Assembly: GCF_019801465.1 (NCBI RefSeq)
Contig: NZ_JAHVJA010000009.1
Coordinates: 1-64,000 of the forward strand
DNA length: 64,000 nt
Direction: 5' to 3'
Source: Leisingera daeponensis
GTDB taxonomy: Bacteria; Pseudomonadota; Alphaproteobacteria; Rhodobacterales; Rhodobacteraceae
A model generated the notes under the pieces. The model worked only from the letters and a program-made list of their open reading frames with translations, was not told the DNA's origin and made no database searches. This document shows positions 26,591 to 34,373 of the stretch, piece after piece (within the stretch, counting starts at the first letter, position 1; every line of letters begins with the position of its first letter). A program made the position numbers and the translations under genes.

Positions 26591-26900
26591 CAGGTTGTTC
26601 TCGCTGTAGCACCGCATTTGCGGCTTGGGTTTAGGCAAAAGCGTAGCGCATCTTGAATGCATCTGCCGTTGCCAGTGGATTGGAAGGGCGGGTTTGATCC
26701 GGCAGCCTGCCCGCTTTTTTGCGCACAGGATAGGCCAAAACCGCCACCTCGCGGGTCATTTTTCGACAAACCCCTGCTGTGGGCTGGACGCATCAGTGGC
26801 CCGGAAAGACACCGTTAACCGCCGGAACCGCTTCGCGGCCCGCTGCCGCGCTGGCTATGCTGCCCGAAAGCCCGCCAAAAAGGGCGCCCAGAGGCAGAAC
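26591..26900. other. Divergent intergenic region, ALDH / efflux protein
   Basis: These 310 bases must contain the promoters of the ALDH gene (-) and the efflux lipoprotein gene (+). Short GC-rich inverted repeats occur near 26690-26722, ahead of a T6 run at 26715-26720, but the stem is only five base pairs. No convincing gene, operator or RNA is seen. Confidence 0.4.
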
Positions 26901-28310
26901 ATGAGCAAACCCCATTGGACAGCACGGTCCGTGCTGCTGGCAGGCACGTTCCTGTGCGGCTGTACCGTTGTCGGCATCGACTACCACCGCCCCGATTTCG
27001 CGGTGCCGGTCAGCTATTACCAGTCCCGCAGCTATGCCACCGCCAAAGGCGCCTCCGAGAGCTGGTGGCAAGGGCTGAACGACCCCGCGCTGAACCGGCT
27101 GGTTGCCGCAGGCCTGCAGCAGAACCTCGGGCTCAAGGCGGCCAAGGAACGGCTGATCGCAGCCGAGGCGCTGCGCCGCGGATCCGGCCGTCCGCAGCAG
27201 GCCAGCGGCGATCTGGACGCCAGCTCGATCTTCTCGCGCCGCGAATCGCAGGATGCCTCCACCAGCACCGACACCGCTGCCGTTGGCGCCACCTATGTTT
27301 TTGACCTGTTCGGCGAATTCCAGCGCCGCTCCGAACGGGCCGTGGCGGACCGCGACGCGCAATTCTACCAGCTGGCCACCACCCGGCTGGCGGTGATCGA
27401 CGCGATCACCCGCACCTATATCCAGGCGCGCTTCTTCCAGCGCGGCGCCGCCGTCACCCGCAAGACCATCCAGCTGCGCCAGCAGATCCTGCAAACGGTG
27501 GAAGAGCTGAAAGAAGCCCGTGCCGTGCTGGCACTGGACTTGGAACGCACCAAGCTGCAGGTCGCCAGCGCCAAGGCGGACTTGCCAGCCTTCGTCGCCA
27601 GTTACGAATCCTCGGTTTTTGCCCTGGCCACGCTGCTGGACCGCGATGCGTCAGAGGTTTTTGCGATGATGCAGGGCAGCTATGGACAGCCCTCTCCCGC
27701 CACCCAGCCGGACCTGGGTGTGCCAGCCACCCTTCTGCGCAACCGCCCTGACGTGCTGCTGGCCGAAGCGCAGCTGCGCGGCGCCACCGCAAACATCGGG
27801 GTCACCGAGGCAGAGCTATATCCCTCGTTGGAAATCACGGGGTCGGTTCAGGCAGTACGCGGTGCCGACGACCTCTATTCCATCGGCCCGGCGCTGAACC
27901 TGCCGCTGTTCAACCGCCCGGTCCTGCGCGCCTTCCACCAGAGCGCAGTTGCCGAGGCCAAGGCCGCCGAATACGACTACCGCGCAGCGGTGCGCGCAGC
28001 GGTGGACGAAGTGCAGTCGCAGCAAAGCAGCCTGCGCGCCGCCCGCGAACGAACCGAAGCTCAGGCGCGGGCGGTCAACCTCGGTTCAAAGGTCGCTGAT
28101 CTGGCGCGCGAAACTTTCAAGGCCAATGAAATCACCCTGTTCGACCTGCTGAACACGGAAGAAGCCCTGCGCGACAACGAGCTGAGCCTGATCATTGCCC
28201 GGCGCGACCTGGCACTGGCCTGGGCCAGCCTGCAAATTTCACTGGGCAAGGGCTGGGCGCCGCACCAGGATCCGGGTAGCGCGGTGGTTCTGGTTAAGAA
28301 ATCAGACTAG
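26901..28310 (+). CDS. Outer-membrane efflux lipoprotein (NodT/TolC family)
   Basis: A 469-residue outer-membrane channel subunit of tripartite efflux systems. The N-terminus has a lipoprotein signal with lipobox LCGC (lipidated Cys about residue 19-21). Two OEP repeats follow, each with the long helical hairpins of TolC-like proteins (about 65-260 and 275-455). Trimers would bridge the outer membrane. The ATG at 26901 is preceded by AGAGG. It stands alone: no RND pump or membrane-fusion gene is adjacent, so it probably works with components encoded elsewhere. It ends 34 bases from the convergent nqrM gene. Confidence 0.87.
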   Translation: MSKPHWTARSVLLAGTFLCGCTVVGIDYHRPDFAVPVSYYQSRSYATAKGASESWWQGLNDPALNRLVAAGLQQNLGLKAAKERLIAAEALRRGSGRPQQASGDLDASSIFSRRESQDASTSTDTAAVGATYVFDLFGEFQRRSERAVADRDAQFYQLATTRLAVIDAITRTYIQARFFQRGAAVTRKTIQLRQQILQTVEELKEARAVLALDLERTKLQVASAKADLPAFVASYESSVFALATLLDRDASEVFAMMQGSYGQPSPATQPDLGVPATLLRNRPDVLLAEAQLRGATANIGVTEAELYPSLEITGSVQAVRGADDLYSIGPALNLPLFNRPVLRAFHQSAVAEAKAAEYDYRAAVRAAVDEVQSQQSSLRAARERTEAQARAVNLGSKVADLARETFKANEITLFDLLNTEEALRDNELSLIIARRDLALAWASLQISLGKGWAPHQDPGSAVVLVKKSD

Positions 28311-28344
28311 GAAAGCTTTGCGGCGCAAATGCAGCAGGCCGCGG

Positions 28345-28590
28345 TCAGGCCTGCTGGGCCTCGCGCTCCATCCGCTCAACCATTTGCCGCGCGCGCTTGC
28401 ACTGCAGCTTGTCGCGCAGCGGGCTGTCCGGATCGATATCCTTGGAGCAGACAACACATTTGTCGGCACCGGAAATCGCGTTCAGGCCGCCGCAGCTGCC
28501 CTTGATCTTCTTGCCCATGAGGATCACCCCCAGCGACATGCCCAGGGTGACGATCAGCAGCAGAATGAAGGCCAGAAGAAAGGTGCTCAT
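28345..28590 (-). CDS. nqrM: Na+-NQR maturation protein NqrM
   Basis: An 81-residue protein with one N-terminal membrane helix (about 5-26) followed by a cytoplasmic tail carrying conserved cysteines in CGGLN (about 33), KCVVC (about 45 and 48) and LQC. This is the NqrM (DUF539) signature. NqrM is needed to assemble Na+-translocating NADH:quinone reductase, probably by delivering the iron centre between NqrD and NqrE. It lies 34 bases downstream of apbE, its usual partner, while the nqrABCDEF operon is about 7 kb away on the same strand. Confidence 0.92.
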   Translation of the reverse strand: MSTFLLAFILLLIVTLGMSLGVILMGKKIKGSCGGLNAISGADKCVVCSKDIDPDSPLRDKLQCKRARQMVERMEREAQQA

Positions 28591-28624
28591 GGGTGGTCTC
28601 TCGCTCGATGGCTTGGCGCGCGCT

Positions 28625-29659
28625 TTAGTGTCCGGTCAGCGCCTCAAAGGCGCTGCTTGCCGCTGTCATATAGGCATCCGCGCCGGCTTGCACGTCCCGA
28701 TCTATGAAAAACACGGCAAGTTTACGCTCCTCCGCAAGCTTCAGCCCGGCTTCCCGGCCCAGGACCAGCATTGCGGTAGCCCAAGCATCGGCCAGCATCG
28801 CGTTTTCCGCGATCACCGTGACCGAGGTAGTGGCGTGCGTCACCGGCCGCCCGACAACCGGATCAAGGATGTGCGAATAACGTCGGCCTTCGTGTTCGAA
28901 ATAATTGCGGTAATCGCCGGAGGTCGCCAGCCCCAAATCGCTGACCGGCACGATCAGCTGCACGGTCTGCGCCGCCGCATCAGGTTTCTCGATGCCGATG
29001 AGCCAGGCCTCTCCCTTGGCGTTCTGACCCTTCGTCACCAGATCTCCGCCGATCTCCACCATGTAATTCTTGATGCCAAAGCCCTGCAGCGCCTCCGCCA
29101 CAGAATCGACGCCATAGCCCTTGGCAATGGCCGAGAGGTTAATGCCGGTCTCCGGTGCCGCCTTCTTCAGCGTTCCGGCACCCGAATCCAGCTCCAGCAG
29201 CCGCGCCTGGCCGACACCGTCCAGTGCTTCGGCAATGGCCGCGTCAGAGGGCACCGGGTCTTCCGGCAGGCGGGGGCCGAACCCCCACAGCTCGATCAGC
29301 GGCCCCAAGGTAACATCGAACTTGCCGCCGGTCATGGCGTGCACGTCATTTGCTGCTGCCATCACGTGGGAAAGTTCCTGCGACACCTGCACCGGCACGG
29401 TGCTGCGCACGGCTGAGAAGGTGGAAACCTCAGACGCCGGATCCCAGTTGGACATCTTGGCGTTGACGGCTGCCAGAGTGGCTTCCACCTCAGCGGCCAG
29501 CGCCGCCTGATCCAGACCCTCGCCAATGGCGACCACGCTGTATGTGGTGCCCATAGTCTGGCCCGTCAGGCGGACCTCCTCCGGCTCGCTTCCGAACCAG
29601 CAGCCGGACATCAGCAGCACTGCAGGCAGGATCAGGGCAAGCAGAAACCGTCTGGGCAT
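28625..29659 (-). CDS. apbE: FAD:protein FMN transferase (ApbE), lipoprotein
   Basis: A 344-residue ApbE that attaches FMN from FAD to threonine of target proteins, here NqrB and NqrC. A lipoprotein signal ends in the lipobox MSGC (Cys20), placing it on the periplasmic side. Family motifs include GQTMGTTYSV (about 33-42), NLSAIAKGYGVD (about 164-175), IGGDL and the metal-binding end ADAWATAMLVLG (about 281-292). GGAGG lies 7 bases before the ATG. It is transcribed with nqrM. The expected acceptor motifs are visible in the window's nqrB and nqrC. Confidence 0.93.
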   Translation of the reverse strand: MPRRFLLALILPAVLLMSGCWFGSEPEEVRLTGQTMGTTYSVVAIGEGLDQAALAAEVEATLAAVNAKMSNWDPASEVSTFSAVRSTVPVQVSQELSHVMAAANDVHAMTGGKFDVTLGPLIELWGFGPRLPEDPVPSDAAIAEALDGVGQARLLELDSGAGTLKKAAPETGINLSAIAKGYGVDSVAEALQGFGIKNYMVEIGGDLVTKGQNAKGEAWLIGIEKPDAAAQTVQLIVPVSDLGLATSGDYRNYFEHEGRRYSHILDPVVGRPVTHATTSVTVIAENAMLADAWATAMLVLGREAGLKLAEERKLAVFFIDRDVQAGADAYMTAASSAFEALTGH

Positions 29660-29726
29660 CGGTCATCCTCCGGGGAAAAAACTGGCGCTGCTATGCCCCT
29701 GCCCGGCGCCAGAGTCAAATGGCGCC

Positions 29727-29915
29727 TCAGAACTTCAGCGGCACGAACGCCAGCGCCAGAAGGCCCATCCCGGCAGGCACCCCGTACAGCCAGGCCCTGA
29801 GCCGCGCGTTGGGCGCATCGGACTTCCAGTTCTGCCGGTAGAGATGGCCGCAGACCACCACCACAAACACGGTCAGCGCGCCGGTCGCGGGGGTCAGGTA
29901 GAGGGTTTCGAACAT
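29727..29915 (-). CDS. Small two-helix membrane protein, hypothetical
   Basis: A 62-residue protein with two predicted membrane segments (about 8-25 and 43-60) separated by a basic loop (YRQNWKSDAPNARLRAW). GGGAAAA lies about 6 bases before the ATG. It ends 67 bases before apbE on the same strand, so it may be the first gene of an apbE-nqrM unit. I do not recognise the family. Confidence 0.6.
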   Translation of the reverse strand: MFETLYLTPATGALTVFVVVVCGHLYRQNWKSDAPNARLRAWLYGVPAGMGLLALAFVPLKF

Positions 29916-30024
29916 GTTGTTTTCCCGCCGTTGTTAGCGCTCGCGTCATTTCGCCCCTTCCCGGATCATAATCCGACGCTAAGATGGGGTATGACCTGAT
30001 GCAGGATAGGAGGAGACCCCGCGC

Positions 30025-30549
30025 ATGGCACCGTTCTCATACCAGCCTCCCACCCGGGGCGACAAGGCCGGACAGGCCAGCCACAGCCAGTCGGCCGAGT
30101 CGAATTTATCGCATGGCCAGTCCACTGTTGCCAAGCTGCTGGAAGCCAAGGGCGATGCGATCTACTCGATCCGTCCGAAGGATACGGTCGGGCACGCGGT
30201 CGAGGCACTGAAAGAAAGACGCATCGGCGCGCTCGTGGTCACCGACCAGAATGGCGCGCTGCAGGGCATTCTGTCGGAGCGCGATATCGTGCGGCGGCTG
30301 GCGGAAACCCCCGGCCACACTCTGCCGCAGCTGGTCGAGGACATCATGACCCGCGACGTTCAGACCTGCCAGCCCGACGACCTGCTGATCGACGTGGCCA
30401 AGGTGATGAACGAAGGCCGCTTCCGCCACCTGCCAGTGATGAAGGACGGCAGGTTGGCTGGCATGATCACTGTCGGCGACGTGGTGAATTTCCGCCTTCA
30501 GGAGCTTGAGTACGAAGCCCTGCGCATGAAGCAGATGATCGTCGGCTAG
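30025..30549 (+). CDS. CBS-domain protein
   Basis: A 174-residue protein made of a short disordered start (about 1-33) and two CBS domains (about 40-95 and 105-165) that form one Bateman module. Such modules bind adenosyl nucleotides (AMP, ATP, SAM or NAD) and act as sensors. LSERDIVRRLAE and ITVGDVVNFRLQE are the typical domain ends. AGGAGG lies about 10 bases before the ATG. It stands alone, divergent from the small membrane protein gene. No fused effector domain is present, so its partner is unknown. Confidence 0.88.
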   Translation: MAPFSYQPPTRGDKAGQASHSQSAESNLSHGQSTVAKLLEAKGDAIYSIRPKDTVGHAVEALKERRIGALVVTDQNGALQGILSERDIVRRLAETPGHTLPQLVEDIMTRDVQTCQPDDLLIDVAKVMNEGRFRHLPVMKDGRLAGMITVGDVVNFRLQELEYEALRMKQMIVG

Positions 30550-30572
30550 ACCCCGCCGCTTCTCCAGAATCC

Positions 30573-30610
30573 GAGCCGGCCCTGACGCCCGCTGTGGCCC
30601 GGGCCGGTTC
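30573..30610. terminator. Stem-loop downstream of the CBS gene
   Basis: GAGCCGGCCC (30573-30582) pairs with GGGCCGGTTC (30601-30610), ten pairs including one G-U. It begins 24 bases after the CBS gene's stop, between convergent genes. No T-tract follows, so termination is only probable. Confidence 0.45.
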
Positions 30611-30759
30611 ATCCGGAAGATAACGGTACGGCTTCTGACACAAATCCGGGCTTTCCCTCTTTTCCGGCCGGAACTCGCACGCATTATTTGCAAATGCTGC
30701 CGGTTTGATGCGAAGAAAGCCCCCTGGACCCAGCGCCCGTTCATCAAGACTGCAGGATC

Positions 30760-31773
30760 CTAATCCCCCAGCAACTCCCGGATGCTGGCATCCAGCTGGT
30801 CGGCAAACCCCGAATCATTACCTGGATTGGCGGCGCAATGCCCCCAGGGCGAGTCAAACGGGCGAAAGGCAGCGCTTGGCATTTGGCGGGCTTCAGCCTC
30901 GTTGTCCTCGGGCGGAAAATAGAGATCATGGGTGCAGGGCATCAGGATGGCGCGGGCCTTGATTGCCGCCAGTGCCGCCCGGAAATCGCCGTTGTAGAGC
31001 GGGCCTGCTGAAATATCCCCGGCCTGCCAGGTGGCTAGCTTGGCCAGAAGATTGTTGGCGTCCCATCCGTGGACGTGGTCCTGCTCCCAATCCAGCAACA
31101 GTTCCTCGACAGTCTCAAACCGCAATTGGCGGTACAGGCCCTCGCGGAAGAAGGCCTGCGAAAACGCCCAGCCGGCATAAACCCGGCCAAAGGCCTTGAG
31201 GCCGGCCACCGGCGGTGAGGCGTAGTTGCCGCCGTTCCAATTCCGGTCGGCGCATAGGGCGGCTTTGACCCCTTCGAGAAAGACAAAATTGTGCGGGGAG
31301 GTCCTGGCAGAAGCGCAGAAAGGCAGGATGGCCTGCACCATATCCGGGTACTGCGCCGCCCATTGGTAGGACTGGCAGCCAGCCATGGACCAGCCCGCCA
31401 CCAGGGCAATCCGCCTTATGCCGAGGTGATCATGGATCAGCCGGTGCTGGGCGGCGATATTGTCCCACATCTGCACCAGCGGAAAGCGTGGGCCATCCTG
31501 CGGGGGCGGGGTGTTGGATGGCGAAGAAGACCGCCCGTTTCCGAACAGGTTCGGGCTGACGATGAAATGGCGGTCCGGGTCGATGGCTCGGCCAGGGCCG
31601 AAGTACCCTTCGTTGCGGGAATTGGTGCCGGTGTAGAAAGTGGGCAGAACGATGACGTTATCGCGACGGGGCGAGAGCGTGCCATAGGTCTGATAGGCAA
31701 GCTTGGCATCTTTCAGCACCTCCCCAGACAAAAGCGGAAAGTCACCCAGGGGATAGATCCGGTAGTCCTGCAT
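30760..31773 (-). CDS. Alpha/beta hydrolase of the MetX (homoserine O-acetyltransferase) family
   Basis: A 337-residue alpha/beta-hydrolase with the MetX-type start (LLSGEVLKDAKLAYQTYG) and nucleophile elbow GWSMAG (Ser about 129). The charge-relay residues are likely the Asp in CTHDLYFPPED and the His in WGHCAANPG. MetX proteins transfer an acetyl or succinyl group to homoserine. This one is shorter than usual and its active-site context (GWSMAG rather than GGSMGG) suggests a divergent acyltransferase or hydrolase. AAAGGAG lies 7 bases before the ATG. A 98-nt hairpin element lies just upstream, after the glutamine-synthetase-like gene. Confidence 0.8.
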   Translation of the reverse strand: MQDYRIYPLGDFPLLSGEVLKDAKLAYQTYGTLSPRRDNVIVLPTFYTGTNSRNEGYFGPGRAIDPDRHFIVSPNLFGNGRSSSPSNTPPPQDGPRFPLVQMWDNIAAQHRLIHDHLGIRRIALVAGWSMAGCQSYQWAAQYPDMVQAILPFCASARTSPHNFVFLEGVKAALCADRNWNGGNYASPPVAGLKAFGRVYAGWAFSQAFFREGLYRQLRFETVEELLLDWEQDHVHGWDANNLLAKLATWQAGDISAGPLYNGDFRAALAAIKARAILMPCTHDLYFPPEDNEAEARQMPSAAFRPFDSPWGHCAANPGNDSGFADQLDASIRELLGD

Positions 31774-31794
31774 CGTGGACTCCTTTGAAAACTG

Positions 31795-31892
31795 ACAGGA
31801 CCCGGACTGCCCCGGTTAAGGAGAAACACCACAGTTTCGGGTGTGTGCCTTTGGCCGGGATGGCCAGTGAAATCCGCAGGTCCGGGTCCTGT
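31795..31892 (-). repeat. 98-nt element closed by a 13-bp perfect inverted repeat
   Basis: Arms 31795-31807 (ACAGGACCCGGAC) and 31880-31892 (GTCCGGGTCCTGT) are perfectly complementary. The enclosed 72 bases contain two further hairpins when read on the minus strand: TGGCC/GGCCA and ACACC/GGTGT. It ends 22 bases before the MetX-like start codon, leaving that gene's Shine-Dalgarno free. It could be a structured leader RNA or a short MITE/REP-type element. It does not match the SAM-II pattern often found before metX in this class. Confidence 0.55.
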
Positions 31893-31913
31893 TATTGTCT
31901 TATACAAGGTGGC

Positions 31914-33356
31914 TTAGTACAGGCGCAGGTATTCCTGCACTTCCCAGTCGGTGACTGACTGGTGGTAGCGTTCCCATTCGTCGGTCTTGTAATCGAGATA
32001 AGACTTGCGCATCACCGGGCCCATCACATGCTCGGCCATTTCATCATGGCGCAACGCCTCGATCGCGTTGAACAAAGTGCGCGGCAGGCGGCGGATGCCC
32101 AATTCCTGCAATTCCGCTTCGGTCTTGGAGTACAGATCGAAATCGGTGGGCTTGCCCGCGTCTATCTTGAGCTTGATGCCCTTCAGCGCGCAGCTCAGGT
32201 GCATCGCCATCGCCAGGTAAATGTTCATGGTCATGTCGCAGGCGCGGTTTTCGATGCAGTGGCGGCTTTGCGGCAGGCGGAACTGGGCCGAGCGGTTATT
32301 GAAACCGTAGGTGATATTGGTCGGCGCCCAGGTCACGGTGCCACCCTCGAATCCGCCCACCCGCGGCACCAGACCGTTGTAGGAGTTCACCGTCGGGCAG
32401 GTGATCGCGGTGATCGCCTCGGCGTGCTGCATCAGCCCGCCCACGGCCCAGCGGCTTTCGTCCGACCAGTCGCTGCCATCGGCGGTTTCGAAGATGTTTT
32501 GGCCCGGGCGGCTGTCATGCTGCATCGACATGTTGATATGCGCGCCGGACCGCCAGTCGCCTACCGTCGGCTTCGGCATGAAGGTGACGAACATGCCGTG
32601 CTTCTTTGCCACTTCTTTGAGCGTGATGCGCAGGAAGGCCAGACGGTCGGACATTTCCAGCATGTTGGTATAGTGGAAATCCAGCTCGAACTGGGAATAG
32701 GCGCCCTCGGCCACCACGTCGTGCAGGTTCCAGCCCAGGCCTTCGATGATGTCAATCATGTCCTTCAGAAACGGCATTGAGTCGATGGAATACTCCACGT
32801 CATAACCGAAGGCCTGGCGGCGCGGGCTGATCGCCTTGCCCAGATCGTCGTCGAACGCTTTCACCGGCAGGCCGTTTTCATCGTATTTCATCACGATGAA
32901 TTCGGGCTCGACGCCGGCATAACCAGTGTAGCCTTCCAGCTTGGCCTCATGCATGGCGCGTTTCAGGGCCTGGCGCGAGCAGACGTTATAAGGCGCGTCT
33001 TCCCAGTAAAGGTCCGAGAATATGATCGCCATCGAGGTGTCCCAGGGGCAGACATAAACGGCGTCCAGATCCGGCACCACCACCTGGTCGCTGTCGGCGG
33101 GGCTGAGTTCCGGAACAAAGGAGATCGAATGCACCGCGAACTGCGGGCCCTTGCCGAGGCAGAGCGGCTCGAAATCGCTCATCGGCACCGGTTTGGTCTT
33201 GGGGATGCCGTGCAGGTCGATCCAGGCGGCCATGACATATTTGACGCCGGCTGCTTCCAGCTGCTCGCGCACTTCGGGGATCCGGGGGCGGTTGCGCTCC
33301 ACCGCGTCGTGGAAGCTTTCGTAATAAATCTTCTCTTCGGGATTGACCTTCAGCAT
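31914..33356 (-). CDS. Glutamine synthetase-family ligase (gamma-glutamylmethylamide synthetase / GlnT-like)
   Basis: A 480-residue glutamine synthetase-fold protein with an N-terminal beta-grasp domain (about 15-115) and a catalytic domain. Metal and substrate motifs include GVEPEF (about 146-151), EGAYSQFELDF (about 214-224), GAHINMSM (about 265-272) and the NRSAQFRLP and ENRACD stretches. The family joins glutamate to ammonia or an amine with ATP; gamma-glutamylmethylamide synthetase in methylamine users belongs here. GGGAGG lies 6 bases before the ATG at 33356. A terminator separates it from the upstream cupin gene, so it has its own promoter. A GC-rich hairpin (33394-33415) sits in its leader. 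The amine substrate cannot be told from sequence. Confidence 0.82.
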   Translation of the reverse strand: MLKVNPEEKIYYESFHDAVERNRPRIPEVREQLEAAGVKYVMAAWIDLHGIPKTKPVPMSDFEPLCLGKGPQFAVHSISFVPELSPADSDQVVVPDLDAVYVCPWDTSMAIIFSDLYWEDAPYNVCSRQALKRAMHEAKLEGYTGYAGVEPEFIVMKYDENGLPVKAFDDDLGKAISPRRQAFGYDVEYSIDSMPFLKDMIDIIEGLGWNLHDVVAEGAYSQFELDFHYTNMLEMSDRLAFLRITLKEVAKKHGMFVTFMPKPTVGDWRSGAHINMSMQHDSRPGQNIFETADGSDWSDESRWAVGGLMQHAEAITAITCPTVNSYNGLVPRVGGFEGGTVTWAPTNITYGFNNRSAQFRLPQSRHCIENRACDMTMNIYLAMAMHLSCALKGIKLKIDAGKPTDFDLYSKTEAELQELGIRRLPRTLFNAIEALRHDEMAEHVMGPVMRKSYLDYKTDEWERYHQSVTDWEVQEYLRLY

Positions 33357-33393
33357 GTTCGTTCCTCCCTTGGAAAGGCAATCGTTTTCTGTT

Positions 33394-33415
33394 CGCTGCC
33401 CGCGGCGGGGCAGCG
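33394..33415. other. Perfect hairpin in the leader of the glutamine-synthetase-like gene
   Basis: CGCTGCCC (33394-33401) pairs with GGGCAGCG (33408-33415) around a 6-base loop, 38-59 bases upstream of the start codon. On the plus strand it is followed by a T-rich run (TTGTTTTGGTTTTGTTTT), which would make it a terminator for any antisense transcript; on the sense strand it may be a leader structure. Confidence 0.4.
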
Positions 33416-33449
33416 TTGTTTTGGTTTTGTTTTCTGCAGTTGCCTGGTG

Positions 33450-33494
33450 AAAAAAGGGGGGCGGCCCGTCGCCCGGGGTCAGACTAGGGCGCCC
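33450..33494 (-). terminator. Rho-independent terminator after the cupin gene
   Basis: GGGCGCCC (33487-33494) pairs with GGGCGGCCC (33459-33467) with one bulged base, and on the minus strand the stem runs into CCCTTTTTT (A-run on the plus strand at 33450-33455). It begins 22 bases after the cupin stop and so ends the Rieske-VOC-cupin transcript before the glutamine-synthetase-like gene. Confidence 0.7.
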
Positions 33495-33515
33495 AGTCAC
33501 CAGGAGTTGCGTGTA

Positions 33516-33914
33516 TCAGCCGGCGACAAAGTCTGCCGGATCGATGCCGGGAACCGCAGTGATCCCGGCCAGTTGTTTCCAGTTGTGCGGATAGGCCGCG
33601 TAGAAGATCACGCATTTGCCGTCCGCCTCATAGGAGATGTGGTTGTCTTTGGGAACGAAGAGCACGTCGCCGCGGTTGCAGATGTATTCCTTGCCATCGC
33701 AAACCAGGCGGAATGTGCCCTCGAGGCAAAAGATGATTTCGTCGCAGGTCAGTTCCCACGGCACCTTGATGTTGTTCAGAACATTGATGCCACCGCACAT
33801 GGACTTGCTGAACTCACTGGTCACCATCGGCTTGATGTAGGTGTCGCTGTCTCCCATGGAGTCATAGCGCTTCTGGACCAGGTCGAATTTGAAAAGCTGC
33901 GGTTGATCGCCCAT
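33516..33914 (-). CDS. Small cupin-domain protein
   Basis: A 132-residue single-domain cupin. The beta-barrel motifs appear around WELTCDEIIFCLEGTFRLV (about 54-72) and GDVLFVPKDNHISYE (about 84-98), with Glu and His at the usual metal positions. Single cupins bind a metal and act as isomerases, lyases or sensors. It lies three bases after the VOC gene in the Rieske-VOC-cupin operon and is followed by a terminator. Its function is not identifiable, but membership of the operon suggests it handles the oxygenase product or substrate. Confidence 0.8.
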   Translation of the reverse strand: MGDQPQLFKFDLVQKRYDSMGDSDTYIKPMVTSEFSKSMCGGINVLNNIKVPWELTCDEIIFCLEGTFRLVCDGKEYICNRGDVLFVPKDNHISYEADGKCVIFYAAYPHNWKQLAGITAVPGIDPADFVAG

Positions 33915-33917
33915 GGG

Positions 33918-34355
33918 TTACTTTCCCTCGCTGGCCAGGTGTTTCAGGATGCTCTCGTTCAGCTCGACTTTGTAGCCGTCCGGGTCTTCGCAAAAGGCGA
34001 TGACGCGGGTGCCATTCTTCATCGGTCCCGGCGGGCGGGTGATGTTGACGTTGGCCGCCGCCAGCTGCTCGCAGGCGGCATAGACGTCCGGGGTTTCGAT
34101 GCAGATATGGCCCCAGCCGTTGCCCTTGTCGTAAGGCTCTTCCTGGTCCCAGTTTGCGGTGAGTTCGAGGGTCGGTGACTCTGCCTCCGGGCCGTAGCCG
34201 ATGAAAGTATTGGTGAATTTGCCCTCGGGGTAGTCGGTGCGGCGCAGCACCTCCATGCCCAGAATTCCGCAGTAGAATTCTAGCGATTTCTCCATGTCCA
34301 TCACCCGCATCATCGTGTGGGCCAGGCGGAAACCCTTGGAAATGGGTTCACTCAT
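33918..34355 (-). CDS. VOC-superfamily protein (glyoxalase I-like)
   Basis: A 145-residue vicinal-oxygen-chelate protein resembling lactoylglutathione lyase. Metal ligands expected from glyoxalase I are visible: His13 (RLAHTMMRV), Glu near TLELTANW (about 60), His in GHICIE (about 82) and Glu in KVELNE (about 132). Glyoxalase I isomerises the methylglyoxal-glutathione adduct; in this operon it could instead process a related thiol adduct or 2-oxoaldehyde. It is 18 bases after the Rieske gene and three before the cupin gene, so the three are one unit. Confidence 0.83.
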   Translation of the reverse strand: MSEPISKGFRLAHTMMRVMDMEKSLEFYCGILGMEVLRRTDYPEGKFTNTFIGYGPEAESPTLELTANWDQEEPYDKGNGWGHICIETPDVYAACEQLAAANVNITRPPGPMKNGTRVIAFCEDPDGYKVELNESILKHLASEGK

Positions 34356-34373
34356 GTGTCTTGTTCCTTTTTT

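Noticed and set aside
26681-26722. Terminator-like stem with T6 in the ALDH/efflux gap
   Set aside because: The stem is only five base pairs and no plus-strand gene lies upstream to be terminated.
30760-31773. True MetX of methionine biosynthesis
   Set aside because: The nucleophile context and shorter length differ from MetX and no methionine gene is adjacent, so only family membership is claimed.
31774-31913. SAM-II riboswitch before the MetX-like gene
   Set aside because: The region folds strongly, but the conserved SAM-II sequence elements as I know them are absent.
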